The notes: generated by a model from the sequence alone, not told the origin. 64,000 bases of DNA from Bernardetia sp. ABR2-2B (GCF_037126435.1 NZ_CP147020.1:2965293-3029292); one strand, 5' to 3'; positions 34,955 through 44,339 are shown, counted from the first letter of the stretch. Program-made: numbers and translations.

Positions 34955-35761
34955 ATGAAATTAACGTATTCGATAAAAAAAATCTTTCTTACAGGTGTTA
35001 GTCTTTGTTTTTTAGGAGCTTCTAGTTCTCTTATAGCTCAAAACACGACCAACTCTTTTTCTACATCAACTACTGACTTTTCAAATTCTATTATTCAAAA
35101 CTCTTCTTTTACTAATTTTTCTTTGAAAGATGGAAAAGAAACAGATATGGATATTTCTCCATGGGAAAAACGAATTGGTATTACAGGAGCTTTTGGAGAA
35201 GGTGCAACAAGTATGACTTTAGGGTTTTCTCATCTCTATGGATTGGGTTCGTCTCGCCGTTTTAAGGTGGGATATGGTCTTCGTTTGTCTTCTTTCTTTG
35301 GTTCGGATAGAGAGTTTACGGCAGCTCCACCAGATTTAGCTTCTGAAGAAAACCCTCAATCTTTCTTTGTAGAGAACAGCCAAACTAATGCAATCAATTT
35401 AGGGCTTTATACTGATTATTCTATTACAGAAAATGTTCTTATTGGTTTTAATATTGATGTAGTAGGGCTTAGTTTTGGAGGAGAAAAAGATGGAATTGTT
35501 GTAGAGCCCCTAGTAGGTATCGCAGTTCCTGATACAGCAAAACCAACAGGTTTTAATTTACTTTTAGTAGGAGATAATGATTTGGGAACACTTAATTCTG
35601 AATTTTGGATTGGCTATAGAATCGCTTCAAATGTAATGGTAAGAGGAGCATTTTCATACCTTTTCACAGAATATACAACGGACGGACAGTATGAAGATGA
35701 TAACGACCGTTTTAGATACAAAGCTGCACAAGGAGCTTTAGGAGTGAGTTATACTTTTTAA
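34955..35761 (+). CDS. Outer-membrane beta-barrel protein, paralogue of 14692-15480
   Basis: 268 residues: signal peptide (1-28, ...SSLIAQ), a Ser/Thr/Asn-rich linker to about residue 70, then a barrel of amphipathic strands with GITGAFGEGATSMTLGFSHL, FKVGYGLRLSSFFG, NLGLYTDYSITENVLIGFNI, LGTLNSEFWIGYRI and a final LGVSYTF ending in the aromatic Phe that barrel-insertion machinery recognises. It aligns along its length with the product at 14692-15480. The long linker is unique to this copy. Function unknown. Its own terminator follows. Confidence 0.72.
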   Translation: MKLTYSIKKIFLTGVSLCFLGASSSLIAQNTTNSFSTSTTDFSNSIIQNSSFTNFSLKDGKETDMDISPWEKRIGITGAFGEGATSMTLGFSHLYGLGSSRRFKVGYGLRLSSFFGSDREFTAAPPDLASEENPQSFFVENSQTNAINLGLYTDYSITENVLIGFNIDVVGLSFGGEKDGIVVEPLVGIAVPDTAKPTGFNLLLVGDNDLGTLNSEFWIGYRIASNVMVRGAFSYLFTEYTTDGQYEDDNDRFRYKAAQGALGVSYTF

Positions 35762-35801
35762 AGTTTAGTTTCGCAGTCCTTCCTTATAAATAAATAAAAA
35801 T

Positions 35802-35834
35802 ACCCTTTATTTTTAAAATAGAGGGTGTTTTTTT
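35802..35834 (+). terminator. Terminator after the barrel gene
   Basis: ACCCTTTATTTT / AAAATAGAGGGT stem followed by T7, 40 bases beyond the stop. Confidence 0.7.
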
Positions 35835-35861
35835 GCATACTGCTAGAAATTTTTCAAATAA

Positions 35862-35950
35862 ATAGGTCAGTTCCAAAGGGCAGACTGTTTGTTGAAACTA
35901 AAAATAGAAGAAATAGACTACAAACGGTCTGCTCTACGAGGCTGACCTAT
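35862..35950. mobile_element. Family 2 palindromic element, copy 2
   Basis: 89 bp with perfect 9-bp inverted ends ATAGGTCAG / CTGACCTAT. Interior shares GACTACAAACGGTCTGCTCT with the other copies. It lies between the barrel gene's terminator and the stop of the leucine-rich-repeat gene. Confidence 0.75.
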
Positions 35951-35994
35951 ACTTATATGCTATTTTTTTGTATGAATAGGAATATTTTCAACTC

Positions 35995-37485
35995 TTAATA
36001 ATCATCTCCTTCACCTTCCTCCTCTTCTATTTTTTGTTGTAATGGCGTTCCTTTGATGTACAGTTTTTTAAGATTTTGCCTTTTAAGCTGTTCGGCAACT
36101 TCCATAGTTTCTAATTTTGTGTCTATCAAAACAAGTGTTTCTAGCTTTTTACAAGTTGCGATAGGAGTAAGGTCTTGAACTTCTGTTTTCTGAGCATCTA
36201 AAACTTTCAAATTTGGCTTATTTTCTAATCCCTCTAAAGATTTTATTTGTGTTTCTCCACAAAACAGTTTTTCTAGTTTTACTAATTCAGAAAGAGGTTT
36301 TAGAGTTTTTACTTGTGTTTGATAAACGTACAAATCTTTTAGATTAACTAAATTTTCAATTTCTTTCAATGAATTCAACTCTGTTTCTCCTGCTTCTAAA
36401 AGCTCTAATTTTGTAGAATTTTTGAGAGAAGAAATACTTTTTATTTTGGTTTTATTCAGAAATACTTTTTTCAGATGAAATAAATCTTCTAAAGCATCAA
36501 TTTTTTCTACTCCAGTTTCCGAAATAGACAAAATTTCTAAATTCTTAGCATTTTTGAGTGGTTCAATATCTATTACTTTGCTATCATTTAATTGAACTTC
36601 AGTAAGCTGGGTCATTTTAGAAAGTGCAGAAATATCACTTACTTTTGTATTTCCCAAGCCAATTACACGCAGATTAACAAGGTTTTTTAGAGAAGAAATG
36701 TCTTCCACTTGTGTCCAGTTTAGATATAACTCTTCCAAACCAACCAGTTTTGATAAAGGAGAAAGATTACTTATAGGAGTTCGCCACGCCAAAATTGTCT
36801 TTAAGTTTTTTAGGTTGGATAAAGCAGAAAAATCTTTAATTCCCGTTGCTGTAAAACTTACCTTTTCTAAGTTTTCAAGATTTTTGAGCGCAGAAATATC
36901 TTTTACTTTTGTATAAGCCAAGTACAGACGCTCCAAACTAGTAACAGAACTTAAAGGCGAAATATCAGTAACTCCAGTTGCAGAAAGAGATAGTTTTTTG
37001 AGGTTTTTGAGAGAAGAAAGTGAAGCTACCGAAGTAATTCCTGCACATTTTTGCACCCAAATTTCTTCTAACTTTTCTAGCTTTGAGACAGGAGAAAGGT
37101 CTGAAAGAAGCGTTCTTTCGGCATCTATTTTACGCAAGTTTTTGGCATTCTTTAGTGGTTCTAAAGAACTTACAGGACAGTATGAAAAATTAACTTCCTC
37201 CAAAAAGGGCAAATCTTTCAAAGGATTAATATCTAAAATAAGTTTGTTGTAATAATCCTTATTCCCTGCACAATCTATTTTTTTGAGGTTATAGATTTTC
37301 TCTAAGTTTTGAGCTGTCGGAATGCTGTCTATTTCGTGATTATATCTAAAATAGAGTTGCCAACCTTCTTCCAAATTGTTCCACCATTTTTGATTGATGT
37401 TGTTTTCAGAATTTGTTTGAGCGAAAGAAGAAATAGAAATAAATAATAAAACAGAGAATAGAACAAGAAAACGAAGGGTTGTCAT
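35995..37485 (-). CDS. Exported leucine-rich-repeat protein
   Basis: 496 residues. After a signal peptide (1-22, ...SSFAQ) almost the whole chain from about residue 60 to 480 is a leucine-rich-repeat solenoid of roughly 18 copies of a 22-residue unit, pattern L-x-x-L-x-x-L-x-L-x-x-T-x-V-x-D-I-S-x-L, e.g. NLKKLSLSATGVTDISPLSS and SLERLYLAYTKVKDISALKN. Repeats with 'D-I-S-x-L' and 22 residues are the SDS22/internalin type, which usually bind proteins at the cell surface. There is no recognisable sorting or secretion (Por) domain; the C-terminus is acidic (EEEEGEGDDY). The partner cannot be predicted. Single gene. Confidence 0.88.
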   Translation of the reverse strand: MTTLRFLVLFSVLLFISISSFAQTNSENNINQKWWNNLEEGWQLYFRYNHEIDSIPTAQNLEKIYNLKKIDCAGNKDYYNKLILDINPLKDLPFLEEVNFSYCPVSSLEPLKNAKNLRKIDAERTLLSDLSPVSKLEKLEEIWVQKCAGITSVASLSSLKNLKKLSLSATGVTDISPLSSVTSLERLYLAYTKVKDISALKNLENLEKVSFTATGIKDFSALSNLKNLKTILAWRTPISNLSPLSKLVGLEELYLNWTQVEDISSLKNLVNLRVIGLGNTKVSDISALSKMTQLTEVQLNDSKVIDIEPLKNAKNLEILSISETGVEKIDALEDLFHLKKVFLNKTKIKSISSLKNSTKLELLEAGETELNSLKEIENLVNLKDLYVYQTQVKTLKPLSELVKLEKLFCGETQIKSLEGLENKPNLKVLDAQKTEVQDLTPIATCKKLETLVLIDTKLETMEVAEQLKRQNLKKLYIKGTPLQQKIEEEEGEGDDY

Positions 37486-37510
37486 AGATTTTTTTTAGAA
37501 ATTTAATACT

Positions 37511-37533
37511 CGTTGACGGTTCAGACCTCAACG
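37511..37533. repeat. Small palindrome before the LRR gene
   Basis: CGTTGA and TCAACG arms around GGTTCAGACC, in the leader of the LRR gene. It resembles the GTTGTTGGTGTC family in its ends but is too diverged to be sure. Confidence 0.4.
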
Positions 37534-37686
37534 ACGGTTGTTTGAACAAAATATAAAAGAGTAACGACAAAAATTTAATTTTGATATACTTTTACTTTCT
37601 TACAAATAGAAAATTGATGCCAAAAAATTGATTGCCCATTCTAAAACTTCCCCATTTCCCAAATCCTATTTCCCATTATCTAAATT

Positions 37687-38955
37687 TTAAGAAATCACAA
37701 AAGGTTGAGGAGAGAAACAAAGGATAAAAATAATAAAAGTAATCACACCCAAAATCATTCTATTTTTATCTAATGGCTTAACTTCATTTTGAGTAGGTGG
37801 ATGAGAAAGTCCTAAAACTCTTCCCAAAAGAAAACCAAACGCCAACCAACCATAATAACCTTTTGCTTCTGGAAAAAAACTAACGACCAAAAACTGAAAA
37901 GCATAAATTCCTAAAGCAAAGACAACAGCGTTAATCGGTTTTTCGGTGTTTTTGAGGAAAATAATAAACAAGAAAAACAGATAAAAAATACTATACAGTG
38001 CAATATCTTCAATAGGGTCTTGAGGAGAAATAAGTCCCAAACCTGCATAGGTTAAAAATAGCGTAAACATTGCCATTGATATTTTCTTATGCCATTTTTT
38101 GCCAAACATAGCATACAAAACATGTCCACCATCAAGCTGACCGATTGGCATAAGGTTCAGAGCCGTAAAAAACAAAGCTAAATAACCTGCTAAAAGAAAA
38201 GGATAATGGAAAATCTCTCTATTATTGGGAACCCATTCTGGGTTTGGAGCGACATAATTTTTGAAGAATTCAAATAAAAGATTTGTTCCCAGTTCCATAT
38301 TTGCGCCTTCTGGAATAGATTTATAGACCTGTGAAGCATAATCCAAACCATACTTTTGCCACGATGGATGCGCTACTTCAATGACATATTCAGGCGCAGG
38401 AAGATTCAAAAAACCATAGAAAAGAACCCCCAAGGCAATCACAAAACCAGCCAAAGGACCTGCTACCCCCACATCAAAAAGCGACTTTTGAGAAGTAAAA
38501 GGAGATTCTATTTTAATAAATGCGCCCATCGTTCCGATAGTAGAAGGCATTCCCAAAAAGCCAAGCCACATTGGAATATAGAAAGGCAAAGAAGCACGGA
38601 TATTATGATATTTAGCAGCAAAATAATGACCGAATTCATGAACTGTCAAGATGCCTAAAAAGGGAATAGAGTAAGCCAAACCAGCTACAAAACCTTCAAT
38701 GCCAAGCCCACCACTTCCCAAACCTGCAAAACCATCTTTATCAAACAAAAGTGCTACAAAACTTTTCTCTCCAAAAATCCATTCTGCACCAGCAAAGGTT
38801 GTCGCAAAAAAGGTAATTACGAAAAGCAATATATGTAGCCAATACTTTGGTTTTTTCTTTTTATAAATAACTTCCTCATACAAAAATGGATTAGAAGCAT
38901 TATTATTATCATCTAAAGAAGGATAGGTAGGTAACTGTTCGTTTTGCTCGTGCAT
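37687..38955 (-). CDS. Site-2-protease-like M50 membrane metallopeptidase
   Basis: 422-residue multi-pass protein with about eight hydrophobic helices. The zinc motif HEFGH (His106, Glu107, His110) lies in GILTVHEFGHYFAAKYHNIR, and the third ligand motif is LNLMPIGQLDGGHVLYAMFG. Together these are the M50 intramembrane protease signature. The next segments LGFLGMPSTIGTMGAFIKIE and FDVGVAGPLAGFVIALG are the standard family loops. No PDZ domain is seen, unlike RseP, so the protein belongs to the compact group found in Cytophagales. It may cleave membrane-bound regulators. Single gene. Confidence 0.92.
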   Translation of the reverse strand: MHEQNEQLPTYPSLDDNNNASNPFLYEEVIYKKKKPKYWLHILLFVITFFATTFAGAEWIFGEKSFVALLFDKDGFAGLGSGGLGIEGFVAGLAYSIPFLGILTVHEFGHYFAAKYHNIRASLPFYIPMWLGFLGMPSTIGTMGAFIKIESPFTSQKSLFDVGVAGPLAGFVIALGVLFYGFLNLPAPEYVIEVAHPSWQKYGLDYASQVYKSIPEGANMELGTNLLFEFFKNYVAPNPEWVPNNREIFHYPFLLAGYLALFFTALNLMPIGQLDGGHVLYAMFGKKWHKKISMAMFTLFLTYAGLGLISPQDPIEDIALYSIFYLFFLFIIFLKNTEKPINAVVFALGIYAFQFLVVSFFPEAKGYYGWLAFGFLLGRVLGLSHPPTQNEVKPLDKNRMILGVITFIIFILCFSPQPFVIS

Positions 38956-39157
38956 TTTTTATTATACTTTTTATAAGTCTATCTCGTAATTATTTTATAC
39001 CTTGTTTGTGTCTTAAAAATAGTGGCTTTATCAGAAAAGATATAGGCTGCAAAAATAATACTTTTCTCAACCATTTATTGAAAGCCATTCAAAATAAGTA
39101 AAACTAAGTGGTTTTTGAAATTCAATCAAGAAAAATAACTTAAAATAAGATTGAGAC

Positions 39158-39198
39158 TAAAAAATCACTACAAAATATAAATTTCGTAGTGATTTTTA
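39158..39198 (-). terminator. Ferritin terminator
   Basis: On the minus strand AATCACTACGAAATT and its near-complement flank a short loop with a T-run after the ferritin stop; both sides carry A/T tracts. Confidence 0.75.
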
Positions 39199-39221
39199 AA
39201 TAATTAGTTTTCTACTTTTGT

Positions 39222-39794
39222 CTAAGCTTCTTCTTCCATTCCCTCAGCTTCTTCTAATTCGGCTTCTAAATTTCCGATAGCTTGGTCGATAAGCCAAATG
39301 CCTTGTCCTTCTTCACCAATAATATCAAAAAGCTCCACAGCACGACGAGAAATAACCTCTTCTTCACGCTGCTCATTGACAAACCATTGCAGAAACTGAA
39401 AAGTAGCAAAATCTTTTGCCTTCAAACAAGCATCTACAAGCTCATTGATAGCTAAAGTTACTTCTATTTCATGCTTTAAAGCTGTTTCGAAAACTTCTTT
39501 TAGTTTATCAAAATCATAACGCATATTTTTTATTTCAGGCGCAAGTGCATGTCCACCAGCATTATTTAGATAATTAAAAAATTTCATCATATGCATACGC
39601 TCTTCTTCTGCGTGGTTATAAAGGTATTTAGCCGAATTGACATAACCTTCCTTATCACACCAAGAAGCAGCAGCCAAATATGCCCACGAAGAACGTGCTT
39701 CTAATTGAATCTGCTTATTAATAAGGTCTTGCATTTCTTGTGTAACTGATGTTTTCATCGTTACGAAAGTTTTCTGAACTCCATTTTTTGACAT
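39222..39794 (-). CDS. Ferritin (non-haem iron storage)
   Basis: Oxidises Fe(II) and stores it as ferric mineral inside a 24-subunit shell. 190 residues if started at the ATG at 39794 (MSKNGVQKTF); MKTSVTQEM at 39758 is an equally possible start (about 178 residues) with less extra sequence. Ferroxidase residues are seen as QLEARSSWAY (Glu32), HAEEERMHMMKF (Glu65, His68), the helix KHEIEVTLAINELVDA and LQWFVNEQREEE (Gln and Glu). The C-terminal helix is unusually acidic (EAELEEAEGMEEEA). The gene is preceded by 180 bases before the STAS-like gene on the other strand. No Dps or bacterioferritin haem-binding Met is apparent. Confidence 0.95.
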   Translation of the reverse strand: MSKNGVQKTFVTMKTSVTQEMQDLINKQIQLEARSSWAYLAAASWCDKEGYVNSAKYLYNHAEEERMHMMKFFNYLNNAGGHALAPEIKNMRYDFDKLKEVFETALKHEIEVTLAINELVDACLKAKDFATFQFLQWFVNEQREEEVISRRAVELFDIIGEEGQGIWLIDQAIGNLEAELEEAEGMEEEA

Positions 39795-40026
39795 AATATT
39801 TATTTTTAGTTTTTTATAATTCATAAATTTGAAAGTAGGCAGCATAGTTGCTTTTCTTTCCTACTTTATCCTATAACGAAAGTAATTACATAAAGGATTT
39901 GTTTTTGAAAGGGATATATAAATATGGAATTAGAATTAGTCAAAATAAAAATATAGCTTTTTAAAGCAGCAGAAATGTTACTAACTTAGTCAGTCATTAT
40001 CAATCTAATTATTAAAACTTACTACT

Positions 40027-40437
40027 ATGTCAAAAGAATCGTTATACAAACAGCCGAATGTTGAAATTTCTCACGATACCATCAATTCAGCTATTTATAT
40101 TTACTGGAAAGGTTTTGTTATGTTAGATGACTTTAAAAAAGCGATGCGAAAAGCCTTAGGTTTTTATCAAGAAAAAAATGCTCTTCATTGGATTATTGAC
40201 CAAACTGAAAGACAAGCTGTACACCCAAAAGTAAACGAATGGGTATTAGAAGAATTTTATCCAAAACTTTTAGAAGTTGCTCAAAAAGATGCAAAGATGG
40301 CTGTTATTGTTCCTAAAGATGTTTTTGGTAATTTTAGTATGAAAAGCCAAACTGAGAGCCTGAACAAAAAATTTGAAGAGATGATTCCGTATCAGTATTT
40401 TCAGTCGTTTTCAGAAGTAACTAAGTGGCTTACCTAA
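40027..40437 (+). CDS. STAS/SpoIIAA-like cytoplasmic protein
   Basis: 136 residues of mixed alpha/beta sequence: NSAIYIYWKGFVMLDDFKKA, LHWIIDQTERQAVHPKVNEW, KMAVIVPKDVFGNFSM and FQSFSEVTKWLT. The pattern resembles STAS/SEC14-type domain proteins (SpoIIAA-like) widespread as stand-alone genes in Cytophagales. No phosphorylatable Ser in the usual STAS context is obvious, so a regulatory role is uncertain. It has no signal peptide. It is a single gene, followed by a small lipoprotein gene on the same strand 131 bases later. Confidence 0.65.
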   Translation: MSKESLYKQPNVEISHDTINSAIYIYWKGFVMLDDFKKAMRKALGFYQEKNALHWIIDQTERQAVHPKVNEWVLEEFYPKLLEVAQKDAKMAVIVPKDVFGNFSMKSQTESLNKKFEEMIPYQYFQSFSEVTKWLT

Positions 40438-40568
40438 CTGGATAAGAAATCATACTTTTCAAAACATTAGCCCTCTGACTTTGTTTGTATATTCGTAAAT
40501 CAAGTTGTTATCTTAGTAACTGATTTACTATTTTTTTAATCTTATATTTTTTAAACTGATTCAATCTT

Positions 40569-40946
40569 ATGAAAACGAACAAAGTTTTAATGTTTTTCGT
40601 ACTCGCCTTTATGGCAATTTCTTTTACTTCTTGTGATGAAGATGATGTAGTCAATTATGCAGATGACCTCCCTGGTACATATGAGAGTCTTGCAGGAGAA
40701 GTGAATGTAGAGGGTGCTATTAACGTAATTACAATCTCCAATAAAGATGATAGCGAAGTACTTACAAAAAACCTTGTTGTAGAAATTACAGACAAGGAAA
40801 CAGAAAGTAATGGAAGAGTGCGTTACTCCACTAATAATAATGATGTAGAAATTTATCGTAATGATGCTGTTATAACATTAACTATAACGAGTGCTGAGTA
40901 TGTGCAGAACATTACAAATATCTATGTGGGTACAAAAAGAGACTAA
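40569..40946 (+). CDS. Small hypothetical lipoprotein
   Basis: 125 residues with lipobox SFTSC (Cys22), followed by a strongly acidic spacer (DEDDVVNYADD). The rest is beta-rich: LPGTYESLAGEVNVEGAINV, NLVVEITDKETESNGRVRYS, NDAVITLTITS. The 'G-T-Y-x-x' segment after an acidic linker resembles the opening of lipocalin-like Bacteroidota lipoproteins. It likely sits on the periplasmic or outer face of a membrane. No known function. A strong terminator follows. Confidence 0.7.
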   Translation: MKTNKVLMFFVLAFMAISFTSCDEDDVVNYADDLPGTYESLAGEVNVEGAINVITISNKDDSEVLTKNLVVEITDKETESNGRVRYSTNNNDVEIYRNDAVITLTITSAEYVQNITNIYVGTKRD

Positions 40947-40980
40947 TTTTCTCTAAAACATATTACTTCAGATATATAGG

Positions 40981-41018
40981 AAAGCCTAGTAGTTTATAAA
41001 ACTGCTAGGCTTTTTTAT
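40981..41018 (+). terminator. Strong intrinsic terminator
   Basis: AAAGCCTAGTAGTTT, short loop, AAACTGCTAGGC and T6, 34 bases beyond the lipoprotein stop. Confidence 0.9.
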
Positions 41019-41044
41019 TTCATTAGATAGTAGGTTAAAAGGAT

Positions 41045-41052
41045 TACCTTTG
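41045..41052 (+). promoter_or_regulatory. Candidate -7 element for the BNR-repeat gene
   Basis: TACCTTTG fits the TAnnTTTG consensus and lies 120 bases before the start codon of the large downstream gene, just after a terminator. No exact TTG at the -33 distance is seen. Confidence 0.3.
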
Positions 41053-41172
41053 AGCATTCTGTTAAAAAAAAAGAAAAATCATGTTATTTGACTTTTCATT
41101 TTCCTAAGCAAAAAAATTGTTTGCAAATTGTATCTAAATCAAATACAGATTTAAAACCTTAATCAAACGAAC

Positions 41173-44115
41173 ATGACAAAATATTTTCTTACTCCTTTAC
41201 TGTTTATTCTGCTTTCTAATCTAGCTTTTTCTCAAAATGAACAGGCAGAGTTTACCACAGCAAAAGACCGTATCAATTCTCAAAACAAAATCAAAGCAGA
41301 AAACTCTTGGCTCAAAAACGTTCCTATCAAATCCATAGGACCTACTGTTATGAGTGGAAGAGTGGTTGATATTGAAGTAAATCCAAAGAATCCAACAGAG
41401 TTTTTGGCTGCTTTTGCTTCGGGTGGACTTTGGTATACCAACACAAACGGAACTTCTTTTACTCCTTTATTTCAAAACGAAAGAGTAATGTCTATTGGAG
41501 ATATTGCCGTTTCGTGGGAAGATTCTACAATTTGGATAGGAACAGGCGAAAATAACTCTTCTCGCTCATCGTATTCAGGTGATGGAATCTACGTTTCTTA
41601 CAACATGGGTAAAGACTGGGAACATAAAAGTGACACAGAATTAAATGAATCTCAACATATTGGTAGAATAATTTTACATCCGACTGATAAAAATACGCTT
41701 TGGGTAGCTGCGCTTGGTCATCTGTATTCCAAAAACAAGGAAAGAGGAATCTATAAAACAACTGACGGAGGAAAAACATGGAAAAAAACACTTTTCATAG
41801 ATGAAAACACAGGCACAGTTGATTTAATTATTGACCCAACAAATCCAAATATCCTTTATGCTGCTATGTGGCAAAGGCATAGAGCGGCTTGGAACTTTGA
41901 GGAATCTGGCGTAGGAAGTGGTGTTTATCGTTCTGATGATGGTGGCGAAAATTGGACAAAAGTAACTACAAATGAAAGTGGTTTTCCTGTTTCAGAAGGA
42001 ACTGGGAGAATTGGTCTGACAATTTCAAAGGCAAATCCAAATTGGATTTATGCTTGTTTGGATAATCAAGACAGAAAGCCGAAAGATGAAACGAAAAAAG
42101 AAGAGAAAAAGCCAACTCTTACAATGGATGCTATTTTGGCAATGAATAAAGAGCAGTTTTTGAAGGTTTCTGATGCAGAAATAACAGAGTATTTGAAAGA
42201 AAATCGTTTTCCAAAAAAATATACAGTCGAATTTGTGAAATCTCAAATCAAAGAAGGAAAGTTTGAACCAAAAGCATTAGTAGAGTTTTTGGGAGATGCA
42301 AATTCTCGTCTTTTTGATACGCCAGTAAAAGGATTGGAATTATATCTTTCAAAAGATAAGGGCAAAACATGGAAAAAAACACACGAGGGAAGCATCGACG
42401 AAGTTGTTTATTCGTATGGATATTATTTCGGACAAGTTAGAGTTTCTCAAAATAACCCAGAAAAACTCTACATTGTAGGTGTTCCTATCCTAACTAGCGA
42501 TAATGGGGGAAAGGATTGGAGAAGTATCAATCAAGACAACGTTCATGCAGACCATCACACATTATGGATTAATCCAAAACAAGAAGGACATTTGATAAAT
42601 GGAAACGACGGAGGAATAAATATTTCTTATAATGATGGCAAAACGTGGTCTAAACAAAATTCTATTCCAGTCGGTCAGTTTTATAGCGTGGCAACAGATA
42701 GAGCAGAACCATATAATGTCTATGGTGGTTTGCAAGATAACGGCGTTTGGACAGCTTCACATCAGTATGAGTATTCAGACTCTTGGCAGCAAGAAGGTTC
42801 TTATCCTTACAAACGACTTTTGGGTGGGGACGGAATGCAAGTAGAAATTGATTTTAGAGATAATAATACTGTTTTTACTTGTTATCAGTTTGGAAACTGT
42901 TATAAGATTGATAAAACGACTTTAGCATCTTCTTATATCACGCCTTCACACGAATTAGGACAAAAGCCTTTCCGCTTCAACTGGCAAACACCTTTACATC
43001 TTTCGAAGCATCAGCAAAATATTTTGTATATGGGTTCTAATTTCGTTCATCGTTCCTTTGACCAAGGCAAAACGTGGGAAACTATATCAAAAGATTTGAC
43101 AAGGGGAAGCAATCAAGAGGAAGCAAAAACAGGAGATGTAGCTTATAATACTTTGACTTCGATTGATGAATCTGCTTTGCGTTTTGGACTTTTATATACA
43201 GGTTCGGACGACGGAATGGTTCACATTAGTAAAGATGCTGGGTATAGCTGGGAGAATATTTCACAAAACTATCTCAAAGAATTTCCAAAGTATAAAGATT
43301 TTTGGGTAAGTCGTGTACAGGCTTCAAAACATAAAATGGAACGAGTGTATATCACTCTGAATGGCTACCGTTTTGATAATTTTGAATCAATTATTTTTGT
43401 TTCGAATGATTTTGGCAAGACGTGGACACGCATCGGAACAGATTTACCTTTAGAATCAGTAAACGTAATTAGAGAAGACTATAAAGAAGAAAATCTACTT
43501 TTTGTGGGAACAGATCATAACTTATACGCTTCTCTTGATGCAGGAAAATCATTTATGACTTTAGGCAAGGATTTCCCTCGTGTGGCAGTTCACGATTTAT
43601 CAGTTCAGCCTGTGGCAAATCATTTGGTTGTCGGAACGCACGGACGTTCGCTTTTTGTGGTGGATATTGCGCCTTTGCAAAGTCTTGTAAAAATAGATAA
43701 GGAAAAACCATTTTTCTTAGATAAAAACAAAATTATCTATAATAAAAACTGGGGAAAAAGTTATTGGAGTAAATGGTTTGGAAATTATGAGCCAAATGAA
43801 GAAGAACAGAAGTTTATCTTCTTTACACCTCAAAAATCAGATGTAGAACTTCGTATTCTTGATAAGAATAATAATATACTTCATTCTGAAAAAACAAAAA
43901 CTAACAAAGGCTTGAATTATTGGAATTATGATTTGACGATAGATGAAAAAGCAGCTAAAAAATTAGAAAAATCATTATCAGCAAAAGAAAAATCGTTTAG
44001 TATTTCAAAATCAGATAATAAAAAATATTATTTGCCTGTTTCTGATTACAAAGTGGTTTTGGTAGAAGATGGAAAAACTACTGAAATGCCTTTTGAAGTA
44101 GTAGAGAAAAGGTAA
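41173..44115 (+). CDS. Exported BNR/sortilin-like beta-propeller protein
   Basis: A 980-residue secreted protein with a signal peptide (1-20, ...LAFSQ). The bulk is made of BNR (Asp-box) repeats: S-x-D-x-G-x-T-W motifs such as KTTDGGKTWKKTLF, RSDDGGENWTKV, LSKDKGKTWKKTHE, SNDFGKTWTRIG and ASLDAGKSFMTLGKD. These form one or two beta-propellers as in the VPS10/sortilin group and bacterial glycoside-hydrolase-like proteins. A charged insert at about 295-375 (DETKKEEKKPTLTMDAILAM ...) interrupts the propeller, and a C-terminal FlgD/Ig-like part (about 880-980) ends the protein. Related proteins are numerous in this phylum and usually unassigned. No catalytic residues can be named. Confidence 0.85.
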   Translation: MTKYFLTPLLFILLSNLAFSQNEQAEFTTAKDRINSQNKIKAENSWLKNVPIKSIGPTVMSGRVVDIEVNPKNPTEFLAAFASGGLWYTNTNGTSFTPLFQNERVMSIGDIAVSWEDSTIWIGTGENNSSRSSYSGDGIYVSYNMGKDWEHKSDTELNESQHIGRIILHPTDKNTLWVAALGHLYSKNKERGIYKTTDGGKTWKKTLFIDENTGTVDLIIDPTNPNILYAAMWQRHRAAWNFEESGVGSGVYRSDDGGENWTKVTTNESGFPVSEGTGRIGLTISKANPNWIYACLDNQDRKPKDETKKEEKKPTLTMDAILAMNKEQFLKVSDAEITEYLKENRFPKKYTVEFVKSQIKEGKFEPKALVEFLGDANSRLFDTPVKGLELYLSKDKGKTWKKTHEGSIDEVVYSYGYYFGQVRVSQNNPEKLYIVGVPILTSDNGGKDWRSINQDNVHADHHTLWINPKQEGHLINGNDGGINISYNDGKTWSKQNSIPVGQFYSVATDRAEPYNVYGGLQDNGVWTASHQYEYSDSWQQEGSYPYKRLLGGDGMQVEIDFRDNNTVFTCYQFGNCYKIDKTTLASSYITPSHELGQKPFRFNWQTPLHLSKHQQNILYMGSNFVHRSFDQGKTWETISKDLTRGSNQEEAKTGDVAYNTLTSIDESALRFGLLYTGSDDGMVHISKDAGYSWENISQNYLKEFPKYKDFWVSRVQASKHKMERVYITLNGYRFDNFESIIFVSNDFGKTWTRIGTDLPLESVNVIREDYKEENLLFVGTDHNLYASLDAGKSFMTLGKDFPRVAVHDLSVQPVANHLVVGTHGRSLFVVDIAPLQSLVKIDKEKPFFLDKNKIIYNKNWGKSYWSKWFGNYEPNEEEQKFIFFTPQKSDVELRILDKNNNILHSEKTKTNKGLNYWNYDLTIDEKAAKKLEKSLSAKEKSFSISKSDNKKYYLPVSDYKVVLVEDGKTTEMPFEVVEKR

Positions 44116-44146
44116 AATTATATTTTTTATCAAAGTTATAAGCAAA

Positions 44147-44286
44147 GAAGTTGTTTAAGAATAGGTTTGTGCGTGTATTTGTTGGTGTCGCTTCGCTAAA
44201 ACACCAACAATGGCAGGGTTATTTTTCCTTAGAATTGGGTTTGCAAACCCAATTCTAAGGAAAAATCTATATTCTTAAACAACTTC
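44147..44286. mobile_element. MITE family 1, copy B
   Basis: 140 bp with perfect 16-bp inverted ends (GAAGTTGTTTAAGAAT and its complement), flanked by AAA on both sides. It is in reverse orientation to copy A and has the same central hairpin (AGAATTGGGTTTGC and complement) and GTTGGTGTCGCTTCGC core. It abuts the terminator of the lipoprotein gene at 44340. Confidence 0.85.
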
Positions 44287-44334
44287 AAAAAAAGACTTTT
44301 CTTCATTCAAAAAAATAAAGAAAAGTCTTTTTTT
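44287..44334 (-). terminator. Terminator of the first tandem lipoprotein gene
   Basis: A-rich run, AAAGACTTTTCTT, loop, AAGAAAAGTCTTT and T-run. It is nearly identical to the hairpin at 44837-44885 and so was duplicated with the gene. Confidence 0.85.
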
Positions 44335-44339
44335 ATACT

